From assembly GCF_011089895.1 (NCBI RefSeq), contig NZ_JAANAT010000001.1:2790001-2854000 (forward strand): DNA of 64,000 nt, in the 5' to 3' direction. This document shows positions 18,560 to 27,786 of the stretch, piece after piece. The notes beneath the pieces are model-generated. The model ran no database searches. It was not told where the DNA came from and was given only the letters and a program-made list of their open reading frames with translations. Each line of letters begins with the position of its first letter. Positions within the stretch are counted from its first letter, which is position 1. A program made the translations under genes and the position numbers. The DNA comes from Mucilaginibacter inviolabilis (GTDB lineage Bacteria > Bacteroidota > Bacteroidia > Sphingobacteriales > Sphingobacteriaceae).

Positions 18560-19237
18560 TTACGCTCCAATAACCGGATTAGCTGCATAGGCTGTCCAAA
18601 GTTCATCTAATGTTTTTCCGGTTTCCTGCTTCCAGCTATCATTGGTAAAGGTATGGTTGCGTAGTTGGGCATCCAAATTTTTTACCAGGCCTGGTTTAAC
18701 ATTTGTCTCTATCCACACCAGGAAACGGGCGGTAATACGGTAACTATTCTCATAGCTCTGGGTTGCTTTAAAAGCAGGTAATGCCCATTTGGCGCCTTCG
18801 TTATCAACACCAAATTTATAGCGGGCATAATCGGCAATACCTTCAGTCAGCCATCCGGGGCCGGTGCTTTGGCCATAATCCTGTACAATATGCATTACCT
18901 CATGCGTAACCACATCAATATCATGCGGATGTTTTGTCATATATTTTGAGCTAAAAACAACGCGGCCATCAGCTGTAGCAGCAACACCATTATAAGCGGT
19001 ATCAATAACAAAGGTTACACTTTTTAAGGTTTTTTTATTGTAGGCTTTTGCCAGTTTAGGATAAACGGTGTAAAAAGTCTCGACCAATTTATTTTTAAGC
19101 TCTGGGCTAAAATTGGCATCCTGGTTTTCAAAGGTTAATTTGTATCCTTTTTTGTCAAACACTTCGGTTTGTTGGGCATTACTGTTGGCAGCAAAACCCA
19201 AAGTAAATAGTGCGCCTAAAAGAAAAACTTTTTTCAT
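18560..19237 (-). CDS. Secreted basic-secretory-protein-family metallopeptidase
   Basis: A 225-residue exported protein; the signal peptide ends near A-N-S-N-A-Q. It has H112-E113-V-M-H116, an HExxH zinc motif, followed by D-Y-G-Q-S-T-G-P-G-W-L-T-E-G-I-A-D-Y-A-R-Y. This is the hallmark of the plant and bacterial BSP family (gluzincin-like). It may trim the protein part of glycoproteins so the neighbouring glycosidases can reach the glycans; that role is inference. It is the first gene after the internal terminator at 19323-19355 and probably starts a sub-operon with the fucosidase and GH92 genes. Confidence 0.85.
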   Translation of the reverse strand: MKKVFLLGALFTLGFAANSNAQQTEVFDKKGYKLTFENQDANFSPELKNKLVETFYTVYPKLAKAYNKKTLKSVTFVIDTAYNGVAATADGRVVFSSKYMTKHPHDIDVVTHEVMHIVQDYGQSTGPGWLTEGIADYARYKFGVDNEGAKWALPAFKATQSYENSYRITARFLVWIETNVKPGLVKNLDAQLRNHTFTNDSWKQETGKTLDELWTAYAANPVIGA

Positions 19238-19322
19238 TGGATAAATAATTGTTAAATAAATATGTGGTTAATAATGTTCAAAATTTAGCCGAGTGGTTTA
19301 AAAACACTCGGGGTATTATAAA

Positions 19323-19355
19323 ACCCGGCACAAATCAAACACTGTTGTGCCGGGT
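19323..19355 (-). terminator. Internal terminator within the glycan locus
   Basis: An 11-pair stem ACCCGGCACAA/TTGTGCCGGGT with an 11-nt loop, followed on the minus strand by TTTTATAAT. It lies 14 nt after the DUF5007-like stop. A second weaker hairpin (CCGAGTG/CACTCGG, 19289-19311) follows. Together they may reduce read-through from susCD into the enzyme genes. Confidence 0.8.
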
Positions 19356-19368
19356 CTGAAGTTTACTT

Positions 19369-20337
19369 TTAATTGAGATTCCTTGTAACGTGCTGTAGTT
19401 TAACGGTAATCAGGTAAACTCCTTCCTGAAATAACCTGAAGGTAAACCTCGGATTTGCGCTGTAAATTTTGGCCGGAGTTGGTGTAAAACCCGGATCTAT
19501 CCTCACAAACTGACTCGGGATACGGTAGTAAATGGTAAATCCCTGAGCTGCTCCTTTAACCGGGAATGGCGTAACTTCAAAATTACAGGTTAATGAGGTA
19601 TCAGAAGCAATCAACGGATGGAACCTGGCAAACGTTTCGAAACTACTCCTATCACCCCGTTTAATATACTCACCATTTTTAGGGTTAAAGGCTACTCCAT
19701 TTTCATCAACTATTTTTAAAATAGCCAATGTACCCTTAGTTGATAGTTTGGTGATGGTAACCTTGGGTTCACCAATATCACCACTGTTAGTGGTACCATC
19801 CTGAAACCAGGCTCCGCCACCTGCATCGATTTCGGCTACATCACCTTCAAAAATATTAAGATTGGCAATACTCTTAAAAGTTTTGGTGCCATTTTCATTA
19901 GAAGCAGCAATATCAAACTCATATGCCCCAAGCGGCACATTTGCAGTAGTATTATAAAAAGTAAACGCCCCTGTATGTGTATTAAAATCAAAACTTGGAA
20001 GGTTTACATTTTTACGGATACTATTGAGCAAGGCAACAGTTGTATCCACATCCGGATCAAACTCTGAAGTATACACATACCTGTCCCGGTTTTTATAAAG
20101 TGAATCGGCATGTTTATGAGTTACCGCATCTCTGATGTCCAACAGCTGATATGTTACCGGCGCACTTGAGCCATCATTATCAACCGCTATACTTTGAACT
20201 ATGATACCCCGCTGAACCTGGATAGGATTATCACGATACCTGATCTGGCTACTTAAAAACCCATGAGGGGCTTTAACACAACCTATAACTCCGGCTGCCA
20301 TTAAAATAACGAGAAGTATTTTATAATTTTTTTTCAT
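19369..20337 (-). CDS. Surface lipoprotein, DUF5007-like
   Basis: A 322-residue lipoprotein with a lipobox ending V-I-G-C20. The mature protein is beta-rich. It contains an early S-S-Q-I-R-Y-R-D-N-P-I-Q-V-Q-R-G segment and two strand-rich halves. In Bacteroidota such genes after susD often encode surface glycan-binding proteins. The DUF5007 assignment is from memory of similar gene neighbourhoods and is tentative. It is the fourth gene of the susC-susD-fasciclin operon, 24 nt downstream of the fasciclin gene. Confidence 0.6.
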   Translation of the reverse strand: MKKNYKILLVILMAAGVIGCVKAPHGFLSSQIRYRDNPIQVQRGIIVQSIAVDNDGSSAPVTYQLLDIRDAVTHKHADSLYKNRDRYVYTSEFDPDVDTTVALLNSIRKNVNLPSFDFNTHTGAFTFYNTTANVPLGAYEFDIAASNENGTKTFKSIANLNIFEGDVAEIDAGGGAWFQDGTTNSGDIGEPKVTITKLSTKGTLAILKIVDENGVAFNPKNGEYIKRGDRSSFETFARFHPLIASDTSLTCNFEVTPFPVKGAAQGFTIYYRIPSQFVRIDPGFTPTPAKIYSANPRFTFRLFQEGVYLITVKLQHVTRNLN

Positions 20338-20361
20338 TTTCTTAGCTATCTAAAAAATTTA

Positions 20362-21051
20362 TCAATTGTTGACATTGTTGAAATAGGTGAACGTATGATT
20401 GTTGTTCAACACATGCAACACACCCGTTGTAGTTAGTATACCTGTTGTTTGACACAGTGTAGAGAGCAACTGTCTTGGATCAACCTGTTGTACTCCATTT
20501 ATATCAACTGGGACCGGTCCTCCGGGTGTCAATGGTACTACTTTGGTAAGGTATATATACTGAGGGTTGGTGGTGAAAATACTATTGGTATAATCAGTTG
20601 TCGGTCTCAGCTGAATTAAACGATATTCACCATCCAGAGCCTGGGTATATATTCCTTTTTGTGATAAATTATCTCTCGTAATTTTACCCTTGAACATATA
20701 GGCTCTTAAAGAATCTTTGAGTGAAGCAAAATTGAGCGAGTCAAATGTAAAAACCAGGTTTTCATTATTTTTCTGGATACTCAACTGCGCTTTTTTTGCC
20801 AGCACAAAGTTGGTTATAGAGTAATTGGTTACTGCAAAAAAGGTTCCTGCACTGTTCACCTCATCTTTCATGTTCATTTTATTGATCATCATTACCAGGG
20901 TGTCAAACGCGTGGTTGGTTTTCAGATAATCATAGGTGGTCATGTTTACCTGGGCTTTAAACAGATCGCCCCCTATGGTATAATCCTTTTTACAGGAAAA
21001 AAACACAACCGCTACGAATAAGATGGATATAAATATTTTTAATGTTTTCAT
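20362..21051 (-). CDS. Fasciclin-domain surface lipoprotein
   Basis: A 229-residue lipoprotein (lipobox F-F-S-C20). It looks like a single FAS1-type domain: T-T-Y-D-Y-L-K-T-N at the start, G-T-F-F-A-V-T-N-Y-S-I in the first conserved box, and T-T-G-V-L-H-V-L-N at the end, the usual second box. Fasciclin domains mediate adhesion. In SusCD loci they are thought to be accessory surface proteins, possibly glycan binding. It is the third gene of the operon, 18 nt after susD. Confidence 0.8.
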   Translation of the reverse strand: MKTLKIFISILFVAVVFFSCKKDYTIGGDLFKAQVNMTTYDYLKTNHAFDTLVMMINKMNMKDEVNSAGTFFAVTNYSITNFVLAKKAQLSIQKNNENLVFTFDSLNFASLKDSLRAYMFKGKITRDNLSQKGIYTQALDGEYRLIQLRPTTDYTNSIFTTNPQYIYLTKVVPLTPGGPVPVDINGVQQVDPRQLLSTLCQTTGILTTTGVLHVLNNNHTFTYFNNVNN

Positions 21052-21069
21052 GTTTGTGTTGTTTAACGG

Positions 21070-22551
21070 TTAAAGTTTACCTTGCCAGTAAGGTGTTTGT
21101 TTCAATACAAAATCGTCCTTAAACATGGTGGGGTCAATAGGCCACAGATAGCCTCCCTGGTTTACCCTCGTATCATTGATGTGTGAATAATCACTAATGA
21201 AACTGCTGCTTGAATTACCAATCTGTTTGGTACGAACCAGATCATAAAAGGATTGGCCCTCATAAAAGAGTTCACGCAAGCGCTCTTCCAGTATAGTTCT
21301 GGCAAGGGCATTACCAGCTCCGGTGTAATTAGCTATTCCGGCCCTGCTTCGGATGGTATTTAACAAGGTCAATGCTTCCCCGTCACGCCCCAACTGATTT
21401 AATGCTTCGGCTCTTAACAGCATAATGTCGGCCAGGCGGAAAATGATAATGTTATTGGATAAACGCGGATCGTTTTTTGCTGATCCATCGGCATAAGTAA
21501 TATTCGAATATTTAATGGTTTGCCCACTGGTTGATTGTGCCTGAAAAAAGTATTTTTTATACCTCAAATCTGTTGTATCCTTAAACAAGGTATTCACATA
21601 CAAAGTGCTTACCGGCCATTCCAGGTTTGATTTTTGTGCTACAAAAGGAAAGGCGATAGTAGGTGCATATCCATAATAATTAAGAGATATACCTTCGCTT
21701 TGCTGGTAATCTATATTGATCTCAAAAATCCCTTCTACTGATTTACCAATAAATATTTTACTAAATTGAGAGGTATCGGTAACCAAATGATATTGCCCAT
21801 TATTAATTACCTGGGCTGTAGCTTGCTCGCACGCAGCATAGTCATGTGTCCACGCTGTAATATGTGCCTCCAGTGCAAAAGCCGAACCTTTATTTGCCCT
21901 AACAGCACGCTGACTTTCATCGGCATAACCAAAAACCAGATTACTTTCGGCAATCTTTAAATCGGCCAAACATTGTTTAAGTACATCGGCTGCTGGTGTT
22001 CTGGGAATATTCACAGCCTGGCTCACGTCCAAATCGGGTTGTAGTTTTAAAGGTACGTCGCCCCAAACCCTGGTCATATAAAAATAAGTGAATGCCCGCA
22101 GGTAATAAGCCTCACCAATGATCTGATTTTTATCATCCTGATTGCTGAACTTGTTTATCGGGATACTAGGTACTTTGTTAATGATCAGGTTTATCTGTTG
22201 TAAAAGCTGGTAATAGTTTAACCAGTTCCAGATACCCGGCCCAACGTTTAACCCGGTAAACTCACCGTTTGAGATGTTGTAGTTTGCATCATCCAGCCCC
22301 GAATTAATGCTAAACTCACTGGTAGTGGCATCGCCATATACATGGAACGAGTAATTATTGAGCAATACCGAACGCAAAAGCGCATAAGCACCTGCAATAG
22401 CGGTGTTAGCATCTGTTCCGTTGGTAAAATAAGCATTGGTAAAGGTGGAGTTATGCGGCTGCAAATCAAGTATCTTTTTGCAGGAGCTTACACTAATTAA
22501 CCCGGTTATCATTAATAATCCGGCTGTGTATCTTATTATATTTCTTTTCAT
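21070..22551 (-). CDS. susD-like: SusD/RagB-family glycan-binding lipoprotein
   Basis: A 493-residue lipoprotein (lipobox S-V-S-S-C24). It has the SusD pattern: K-I-L-D-L-Q-P after the lipid anchor, TPR-like helices with N-Q-I-I-G-E-A-Y-Y-L-R-A-F-T-Y-F, D-V-P-L-K-L at mid-protein, and the C-terminal R-L-A-D-I-M-L-L-R-A-E-A-L-N-Q-L-G. SusD caps the SusC barrel and captures oligosaccharides at the outer surface. It lies 26 nt downstream of susC. The ligand cannot be read from sequence; the enzyme set suggests N-glycan fragments. Confidence 0.97.
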   Translation of the reverse strand: MKRNIIRYTAGLLMITGLISVSSCKKILDLQPHNSTFTNAYFTNGTDANTAIAGAYALLRSVLLNNYSFHVYGDATTSEFSINSGLDDANYNISNGEFTGLNVGPGIWNWLNYYQLLQQINLIINKVPSIPINKFSNQDDKNQIIGEAYYLRAFTYFYMTRVWGDVPLKLQPDLDVSQAVNIPRTPAADVLKQCLADLKIAESNLVFGYADESQRAVRANKGSAFALEAHITAWTHDYAACEQATAQVINNGQYHLVTDTSQFSKIFIGKSVEGIFEINIDYQQSEGISLNYYGYAPTIAFPFVAQKSNLEWPVSTLYVNTLFKDTTDLRYKKYFFQAQSTSGQTIKYSNITYADGSAKNDPRLSNNIIIFRLADIMLLRAEALNQLGRDGEALTLLNTIRSRAGIANYTGAGNALARTILEERLRELFYEGQSFYDLVRTKQIGNSSSSFISDYSHINDTRVNQGGYLWPIDPTMFKDDFVLKQTPYWQGKL

Positions 22552-22577
22552 TTCTTTTCGTTTATTGCCGTTAAATA

Positions 22578-25500
22578 TTAAAAGCTTACATCAACACCCA
22601 GGGTATATTTTTTTGGAATAGGATAACCGCTGCCATTGTAAATACCAAAGGCGTCAACTTCTTCGGCATCAGGTACGTTTGATTTCTGGAAAATATGCAG
22701 GTTATCAACCATGCCATATATCCTTAAGCGGCTAAGGTGAAGATTTTTTAAAACAGCCGGATTAAATGTGTAGGATAAGGAAACCGTTTTTACACGCAGA
22801 TAGCTTCCATTCTCGACCCAAGCCGAACTTGATGCGGCATATTTATACCGGGTTCCGCTTACCGAACTTAGTGAGGGATATTTTGCATTATCACCAGGAT
22901 TTTGCCAGTAATTAATGCCGCTTAGATCAGGAAAAGCATTATTAGTAATATCATGGTACGGATCAGAATTACCATCGTCAGTTGGCACCAGATGCGATAA
23001 TTTACCAACCAGGTAATCGTTAAAAATATCGCGTCCAAGCGTAAAAGTACAGAATACTGATACGGTCCAGTTTTTATAGCCAAAAATATTATTAAACCCG
23101 CCGGTGAATTTAGGGTTGGGATTTCCGGCAGGCACATAATCAGTTTGGTCAAGCACACCATCACCGTTTGAATCTTTCCATATCGGGTCGCCACCTTTAA
23201 ATGGATAGCCATAAAAGCTTAGTGGTTGCCCTGTTACCGGGTTAATAGGAACATCCTTATCTGTTTTGTAAACCCCTGTTTGCTGAAACAGGTTAAACTC
23301 GTTAATTGGTTGTCCCTGCCTTAAAACATAATGATCTATATAGATATCGCGTCCACCGTTTGGCAACGAGGTAATTTCATTTTGGTTATAAGCAATGTTA
23401 AAATCGGTTTCCCACTGAAAAGCGCTTTTAGGATTAAAATAATGTGCAATAAAAGATGCTTCCAAACCACGGTTTTGTGTACCAATAGAGTTGGTTACAA
23501 TGGTGGTATAACCGGTGGTTACTGGCAGGCTCAAACTAAAAATACCCTTACTGGTGTTTTTAACATAAGCATCGGCAACAAAATTAAAACGACCATCAAG
23601 AAAAGTAAGGTCAACCCCAAGATTTGCCTGTTTTGAATGTTCCCAGGTTAAGTTTTTATTGCTTAAGCCACCGTTAAAATTAGGGGATATCGCTGCAATA
23701 CCGTTATAAGTATTGGATAGATTTTGCCCGGTTTGCGGACTGCTGCTACCTGTAAAACCACCGGCACCTATATTATAAGTATTAAACGACAGATAATTAT
23801 CACCACTATCTGGCTGCCGACCAGTAATACCATAACTTGCGCGTAGCTTAAATAAGGTAAGCCAGTTTTTGGTACTTTTCATAAAGGGCTCATCACTGAT
23901 GATCCAACCGGCAGATACGGAAGGGAAATATCCTACCCGTTGGCCCGCACCAAACTTAGATGACGCATCGGCATTAAACACGCCTGATATGAGGTAGCGA
24001 CCTTTAAAGTCATAGTTTAACCTTAGGAAACCGGTTTGGATACCGCTTTCAATCAAATCTGAATAAGCTGTGGAATTATTTTTATTTAATACTTTAACAA
24101 TGGATATCTGATCGTTAGGGATTCCATCTGCTTCAGCATCTGTTGCTCTATAAGAGTGGTATTCTGTATTTTGCCCCAATAAAACGTTGATATGATGGAT
24201 CTTGTTCAATGTAGTACTAAACTGAATATTATTACTCATCAGGTAGTTGGCCGAGTTATCAACAAAGCTGGAGGCGTATCCCAAACCACTTTGCCTTACC
24301 ACTCCTGGTGTATAAGCGTCTCTGCGGCTTCCTGCACTTTCGTACGAAATAACTGTATTAAATAACCAATGATCATTGATACGCCAATCAATAGTAGGGC
24401 TAATAGTAATACTATTATTGGTATTAGCATCTGTTGATACATTTGAACTACCATAAAGGAAATCTTTATTGTCCTGTGTGAGGTATAAGTTTGATGGTGG
24501 TAACGGGCTATTGGCATAATATCCCCCGGTAAATGGGTTTACGTTACCACTTAAATCACTCAGGGATGTGGGGCGGTCAACCCTGTAAAACCTGATCTGA
24601 GTACTCACCTTTAATTTAGGTGATATGTTAATACCAACCGTACTGTTTAGGGCATATCGCTGCAGGCCGGTTTTTTTAATAATTCCATCCTCATTGTAGT
24701 AATTTAAACCATAACGGTAGGTTACCAAATCATTACCGCCACTTATGGACAGCTCATAGTTATCAACCTTACCCGTTTGGTAAATGCCGCCTCTATAGTC
24801 GTTGGCATTATTAAATGCCGGATTTAGAGTATCTGTTAGTATCTGTGGGATATTCCTGAGATTAGCATAATTACCATAATGATTAATCAAGTTTAACTTG
24901 GCCCGGGTCTCTTCGGCCCCGGTAAGCACCTTATCCAACTTGGGTTGATCAACAATACCATGATAGGTTGAGAAATTTATCCTGGTTTTACCCGCAGTTC
25001 CTTTTTTGGTGGTAATGATAATAACCCCATTAGCTCCCCTTGAACCATAAATGGCCGCTGCAGACGCATCCTTTAATATATCAATATTGTCAATGTCATT
25101 AATAGGGATACCCGCAAGCACATCAGTGCCGGTGCCCGTACCGTAATTAATAGCCGCAATATCTTCGGTACTTTGTGGTACACCATCAATCACATATAAT
25201 GGCCCTGAAATAGCCCTGGCTAAGCTTGCTTTACCCGATGCAGACCCTGTATTATTGTCAATACTACGACTAACGGAAGTATTGCCCCTTAAAGTTACAT
25301 TACTCCGCACCCCTGGCTCGCCCGAAAAATTCTGCACGTTCAAACCCGCAACCCGCCCCTGTAATAGTGCATCAAATGTTGGCGTAGGGATATCAGCAAT
25401 GGTTTTAGGGTCAACAGAAGTAATTGCAGCACTTACGCTTCTGCGTGAAACCTGTTGATAACCAATAACCACCACATCTTTGAGTACCTTTTGATCGGTC

Positions 25501-25832
25501 TTGAGTACAACTATTAAATTTGTATTGGGTTCGGTGATCTTAATGGTTTGTGCCTCATAGCCCAACATTCTTATAGTAATTGATTTACCGGCTTCAACCT
25601 TCAGGGTAAATCGTCCCGATGTATTGGCTGATACACCCGAAGCTGCACCCGTTAAAACAATAGATGCACCAGGCAAGGGCCCACTGGCATCTTTAATTAA
25701 ACCAGCTACAGTAACCTGGTTACCAGTGGCTTTGGTGTCCTGGGCATGCAATACCGGCATTCCCAATACCAACAGGATTGGAATGATGCACGTGTAATAA
25801 AGGAATTTTTTTTTGTAGAAAAATTTGATCAT
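22578..25832 (-). CDS. susC-like: SusC/RagA-family TonB-dependent receptor
   Basis: A 1084-residue outer-membrane importer. The signal peptide ends near V-L-H-A-Q. A carboxypeptidase-regulatory-like domain (about 40-115, with S-G-P-L-P-G-A-S-I) precedes the plug. V-L-K-D-V-V-V-I-G-Y-Q starts the plug and Y-V-I-D-G-V-P-Q is the SusC plug box. The 22-strand barrel fills the rest and ends in F. There is no N-terminal STN domain, consistent with control by LacI rather than by a FecR/sigma pathway. It is first in the operon and preceded by a ~420-nt leader from the predicted promoter. Confidence 0.97.
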   Translation of the reverse strand: MIKFFYKKKFLYYTCIIPILLVLGMPVLHAQDTKATGNQVTVAGLIKDASGPLPGASIVLTGAASGVSANTSGRFTLKVEAGKSITIRMLGYEAQTIKITEPNTNLIVVLKTDQKVLKDVVVIGYQQVSRRSVSAAITSVDPKTIADIPTPTFDALLQGRVAGLNVQNFSGEPGVRSNVTLRGNTSVSRSIDNNTGSASGKASLARAISGPLYVIDGVPQSTEDIAAINYGTGTGTDVLAGIPINDIDNIDILKDASAAAIYGSRGANGVIIITTKKGTAGKTRINFSTYHGIVDQPKLDKVLTGAEETRAKLNLINHYGNYANLRNIPQILTDTLNPAFNNANDYRGGIYQTGKVDNYELSISGGNDLVTYRYGLNYYNEDGIIKKTGLQRYALNSTVGINISPKLKVSTQIRFYRVDRPTSLSDLSGNVNPFTGGYYANSPLPPSNLYLTQDNKDFLYGSSNVSTDANTNNSITISPTIDWRINDHWLFNTVISYESAGSRRDAYTPGVVRQSGLGYASSFVDNSANYLMSNNIQFSTTLNKIHHINVLLGQNTEYHSYRATDAEADGIPNDQISIVKVLNKNNSTAYSDLIESGIQTGFLRLNYDFKGRYLISGVFNADASSKFGAGQRVGYFPSVSAGWIISDEPFMKSTKNWLTLFKLRASYGITGRQPDSGDNYLSFNTYNIGAGGFTGSSSPQTGQNLSNTYNGIAAISPNFNGGLSNKNLTWEHSKQANLGVDLTFLDGRFNFVADAYVKNTSKGIFSLSLPVTTGYTTIVTNSIGTQNRGLEASFIAHYFNPKSAFQWETDFNIAYNQNEITSLPNGGRDIYIDHYVLRQGQPINEFNLFQQTGVYKTDKDVPINPVTGQPLSFYGYPFKGGDPIWKDSNGDGVLDQTDYVPAGNPNPKFTGGFNNIFGYKNWTVSVFCTFTLGRDIFNDYLVGKLSHLVPTDDGNSDPYHDITNNAFPDLSGINYWQNPGDNAKYPSLSSVSGTRYKYAASSSAWVENGSYLRVKTVSLSYTFNPAVLKNLHLSRLRIYGMVDNLHIFQKSNVPDAEEVDAFGIYNGSGYPIPKKYTLGVDVSF

Positions 25833-25993
25833 AATTTTTAATTAAATGAACAGTTAATGATTGTTTTGACAAGGGCAATGCCCCTGCAAATGAGGAAGTA
25901 AGAGTTTTGGTAGCAGATGGCTACCTGCCTTTAAGCGATAAGTCTTTGTTTCTTCATGCAGTTGAATTAGGTTTAACAATAAATTATTAAATA

Positions 25994-26011
25994 TGATAAA
26001 ACGTTTTATCA
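25994..26011. promoter_or_regulatory. LacI-type operator O1
   Basis: A perfect 18-bp palindrome, TGATAAAACGTTTTATCA, with a central CG as expected for LacI/PurR-family sites. It is 162 bp upstream of the susC start, inside the predicted leader. Confidence 0.75.
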
Positions 26012-26201
26012 GAAAATGCATAACAATTCCACTTCGGTGATAACTCACCGATTTAAAGTATGCTTATAAGCACAATTAGGCTATAAAAGCAACAAAACGT
26101 TTACCCAAAAAATGAACCAGTAAGCTGTTTCCCAATTTATATACACACAACAGCCATAATAAAACAAATAGTGCTTTTCACCGTAGTGAAAAATTTAAAA
26201 A

Positions 26202-26227
26202 GTATTGATAAAACGTTTTATCAATAC
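26202..26227. promoter_or_regulatory. LacI-type operator O2
   Basis: A perfect 26-bp palindrome whose inner 18 bp are identical to O1. Its centre is 212 bp from the centre of O1 and lies about 38 bp downstream of the predicted transcription start. It is the best candidate for the main operator. Confidence 0.8.
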
Positions 26228-26258
26228 AAATATGTTTTACCGTATAAGATAGAATAAT

Positions 26259-26289
26259 CAAATATAAGATAGTAAAATGTTTTACCAAA
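26259..26289 (-). promoter_or_regulatory. susC promoter overlapping operator O4
   Basis: On the minus strand, TTTG (26289-26286), a 19-nt spacer and TATATTTG (26266-26259) match the Bacteroidota -33/-7 consensus fully. Between the boxes lies GTAAAATGTTTTAC (26272-26285), a degenerate LacI-type palindrome. An additional half-site (AAAACGTTTACC) is at 26094-26105. Confidence 0.75.
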
Positions 26290-26462
26290 TTTTCAGATCA
26301 TTTTTTATTAAAAAACTTAATTTATTTCAATAAACGTATTAAAATTTAATAAAAATTGAAAAATCAATAACACAGGAACTAATTTTTTGAATTTTAAATC
26401 AAGATCTTTCTTAGATAATTCAAACATTCTTAAAACAGACAGATTCTAACAAGCAGAAACTC

Positions 26463-27506
26463 TTATTTTTTTACCAATACTTCTTTCTTTTCTGCTGTTG
26501 ATCCTCGCTCTATGAGTTTAGAGGGTATCTGCATTTTAATTTTTGATATATTATGCTTATCTGATCCCATTTGAGCCAATAAAAGATCAATAGCCGATTT
26601 TGCTATCTCATATGTTGGTTGCTGTATAGTTGTGATTCCGGGCGGATACAAACTAAATATTTCATTATCATCAAAACTTACCATAGCTAAGTCCTGCGGA
26701 ATATTCAAGTCAAGCTGTTTGATACTTTCTAACCCCATCGTACCTAAATAGTTTGTGGTAAAAAATACTGCATCCATCTGTTTCTGTTGCTTTATAAAGG
26801 CTTTTATGGAGTCTATGGCTTTATCCTTATCGGTATCAAAAGGTAATTTAAATATCAATTTTTTATCTTCCTTTATGTCATTTATCTTTAAAGCATCTTT
26901 ATATCCGCGGGTACGATCCTGCAGTTGGATCAGGTCCAGGTCGGCTGTTATCAGGCCAATCTTTTTATAACCAACCTTTAAAAGATGATTTACTGCGTTA
27001 AAAGCACTACCATGATTATCAACCAGTACGTGAGGAATATCCAAACCGGGAAAGTAACCATCTATTAATACAACGGGCTTTTCGTTAGCTACCAGATTTT
27101 GTATATCTTTCTCTAATCCTTTCATTGGTGTAATAATATAACCATCAACCAATTGTTGAGAAAGCATCCTGATCACATCTTTTCCTTTTTGGATATTATT
27201 GTTAGTACTGCAATAAATAATTCTGTACCCTTCTTTTTCGGCTTCTTCTTCTATCACTTTGGCCATCGCCCCAAAAAACGGACCTCCGATGGTTTCAACC
27301 ACCAGACCAATTACTTTTGAAACGCCGGTACGAAGACCTACCGCCATCCGATTAGGCTCATACCCGTTTTTGGCAGCCACGTCCAAAATCTTTTTGGTTA
27401 TCTCTTTACTAATGCGGCCTTTGCCGTTTAAAACAAATGATACCGTTGTAATGGAGGTATTGGTAAGTTTTGCGATATCCTTTATGGATATTTTTTTATT
27501 TATCAT
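26463..27506 (-). CDS. LacI-family transcriptional regulator
   Basis: A 347-residue regulator. Residues 5-55 form the LacI helix-turn-helix and hinge (I-K-D-I-A-K-L-T-N-T-S-I-T-T-V-S-F-V-L-N). Residues ~60-340 form the periplasmic-binding-protein-like sensor, starting K-V-I-G-L-V-V. The family binds a sugar or nucleoside and releases DNA. The gene is directly upstream of susC on the same strand, and the gap between them holds palindromes of the expected type. It therefore probably controls the locus. The inducing sugar is unknown (mannose or a glycan fragment is a guess). Confidence 0.93.
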   Translation of the reverse strand: MINKKISIKDIAKLTNTSITTVSFVLNGKGRISKEITKKILDVAAKNGYEPNRMAVGLRTGVSKVIGLVVETIGGPFFGAMAKVIEEEAEKEGYRIIYCSTNNNIQKGKDVIRMLSQQLVDGYIITPMKGLEKDIQNLVANEKPVVLIDGYFPGLDIPHVLVDNHGSAFNAVNHLLKVGYKKIGLITADLDLIQLQDRTRGYKDALKINDIKEDKKLIFKLPFDTDKDKAIDSIKAFIKQQKQMDAVFFTTNYLGTMGLESIKQLDLNIPQDLAMVSFDDNEIFSLYPPGITTIQQPTYEIAKSAIDLLLAQMGSDKHNISKIKMQIPSKLIERGSTAEKKEVLVKK

Positions 27507-27786
27507 TATTTGTTAGTCTCTTGTGATTTTCAGGCTTACTACGTTAGCAGCAACAAATTAGGCAAATACCCGGTTTATCAAAAATATAAATTTATAACAA
27601 TGCTGCTACACTTATTATTTCATTGCAGTGATTAACCATAAACGTTCATTTTTTATAAATAATATATGCATTACTCAAGGTTAGTAAAACCTTTTAGTAA
27701 TACAGATTTTAATTAATAAATATGCTTAAATTACCATTTTAAATTAACATCCCTTTAATATTAAACATTGATATGTCAAAACTGAT

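Larger units (their letters stand above)
25833..26258 (-). promoter_or_regulatory. Structured leader of susC
   Basis: If transcription begins near 26252, the mRNA has a ~420-nt untranslated leader. It contains the operators at 25994-26011 and 26202-26227 and two small hairpins close to the gene (GGGC-AAT-GCCC at 25873-25883 and GGTAGC-AGATG-GCTACC at 25909-25925). No credible gene lies in it. A 64-codon minus-strand ORF at 25854-26048 has no family features. Confidence 0.45.

Noticed and set aside
25854..26048. A 64-codon minus-strand ORF between the LacI and susC genes
   Set aside because: It overlaps operator O1 and leader hairpins, and its product shows no recognisable domain.
27507..27786. 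A LacI operator between the divergent LacI and permease genes (AGTAAAACCTTTTAGT)
   Set aside because: It is not a true palindrome: the central CC breaks symmetry and only the A/T tracts match.
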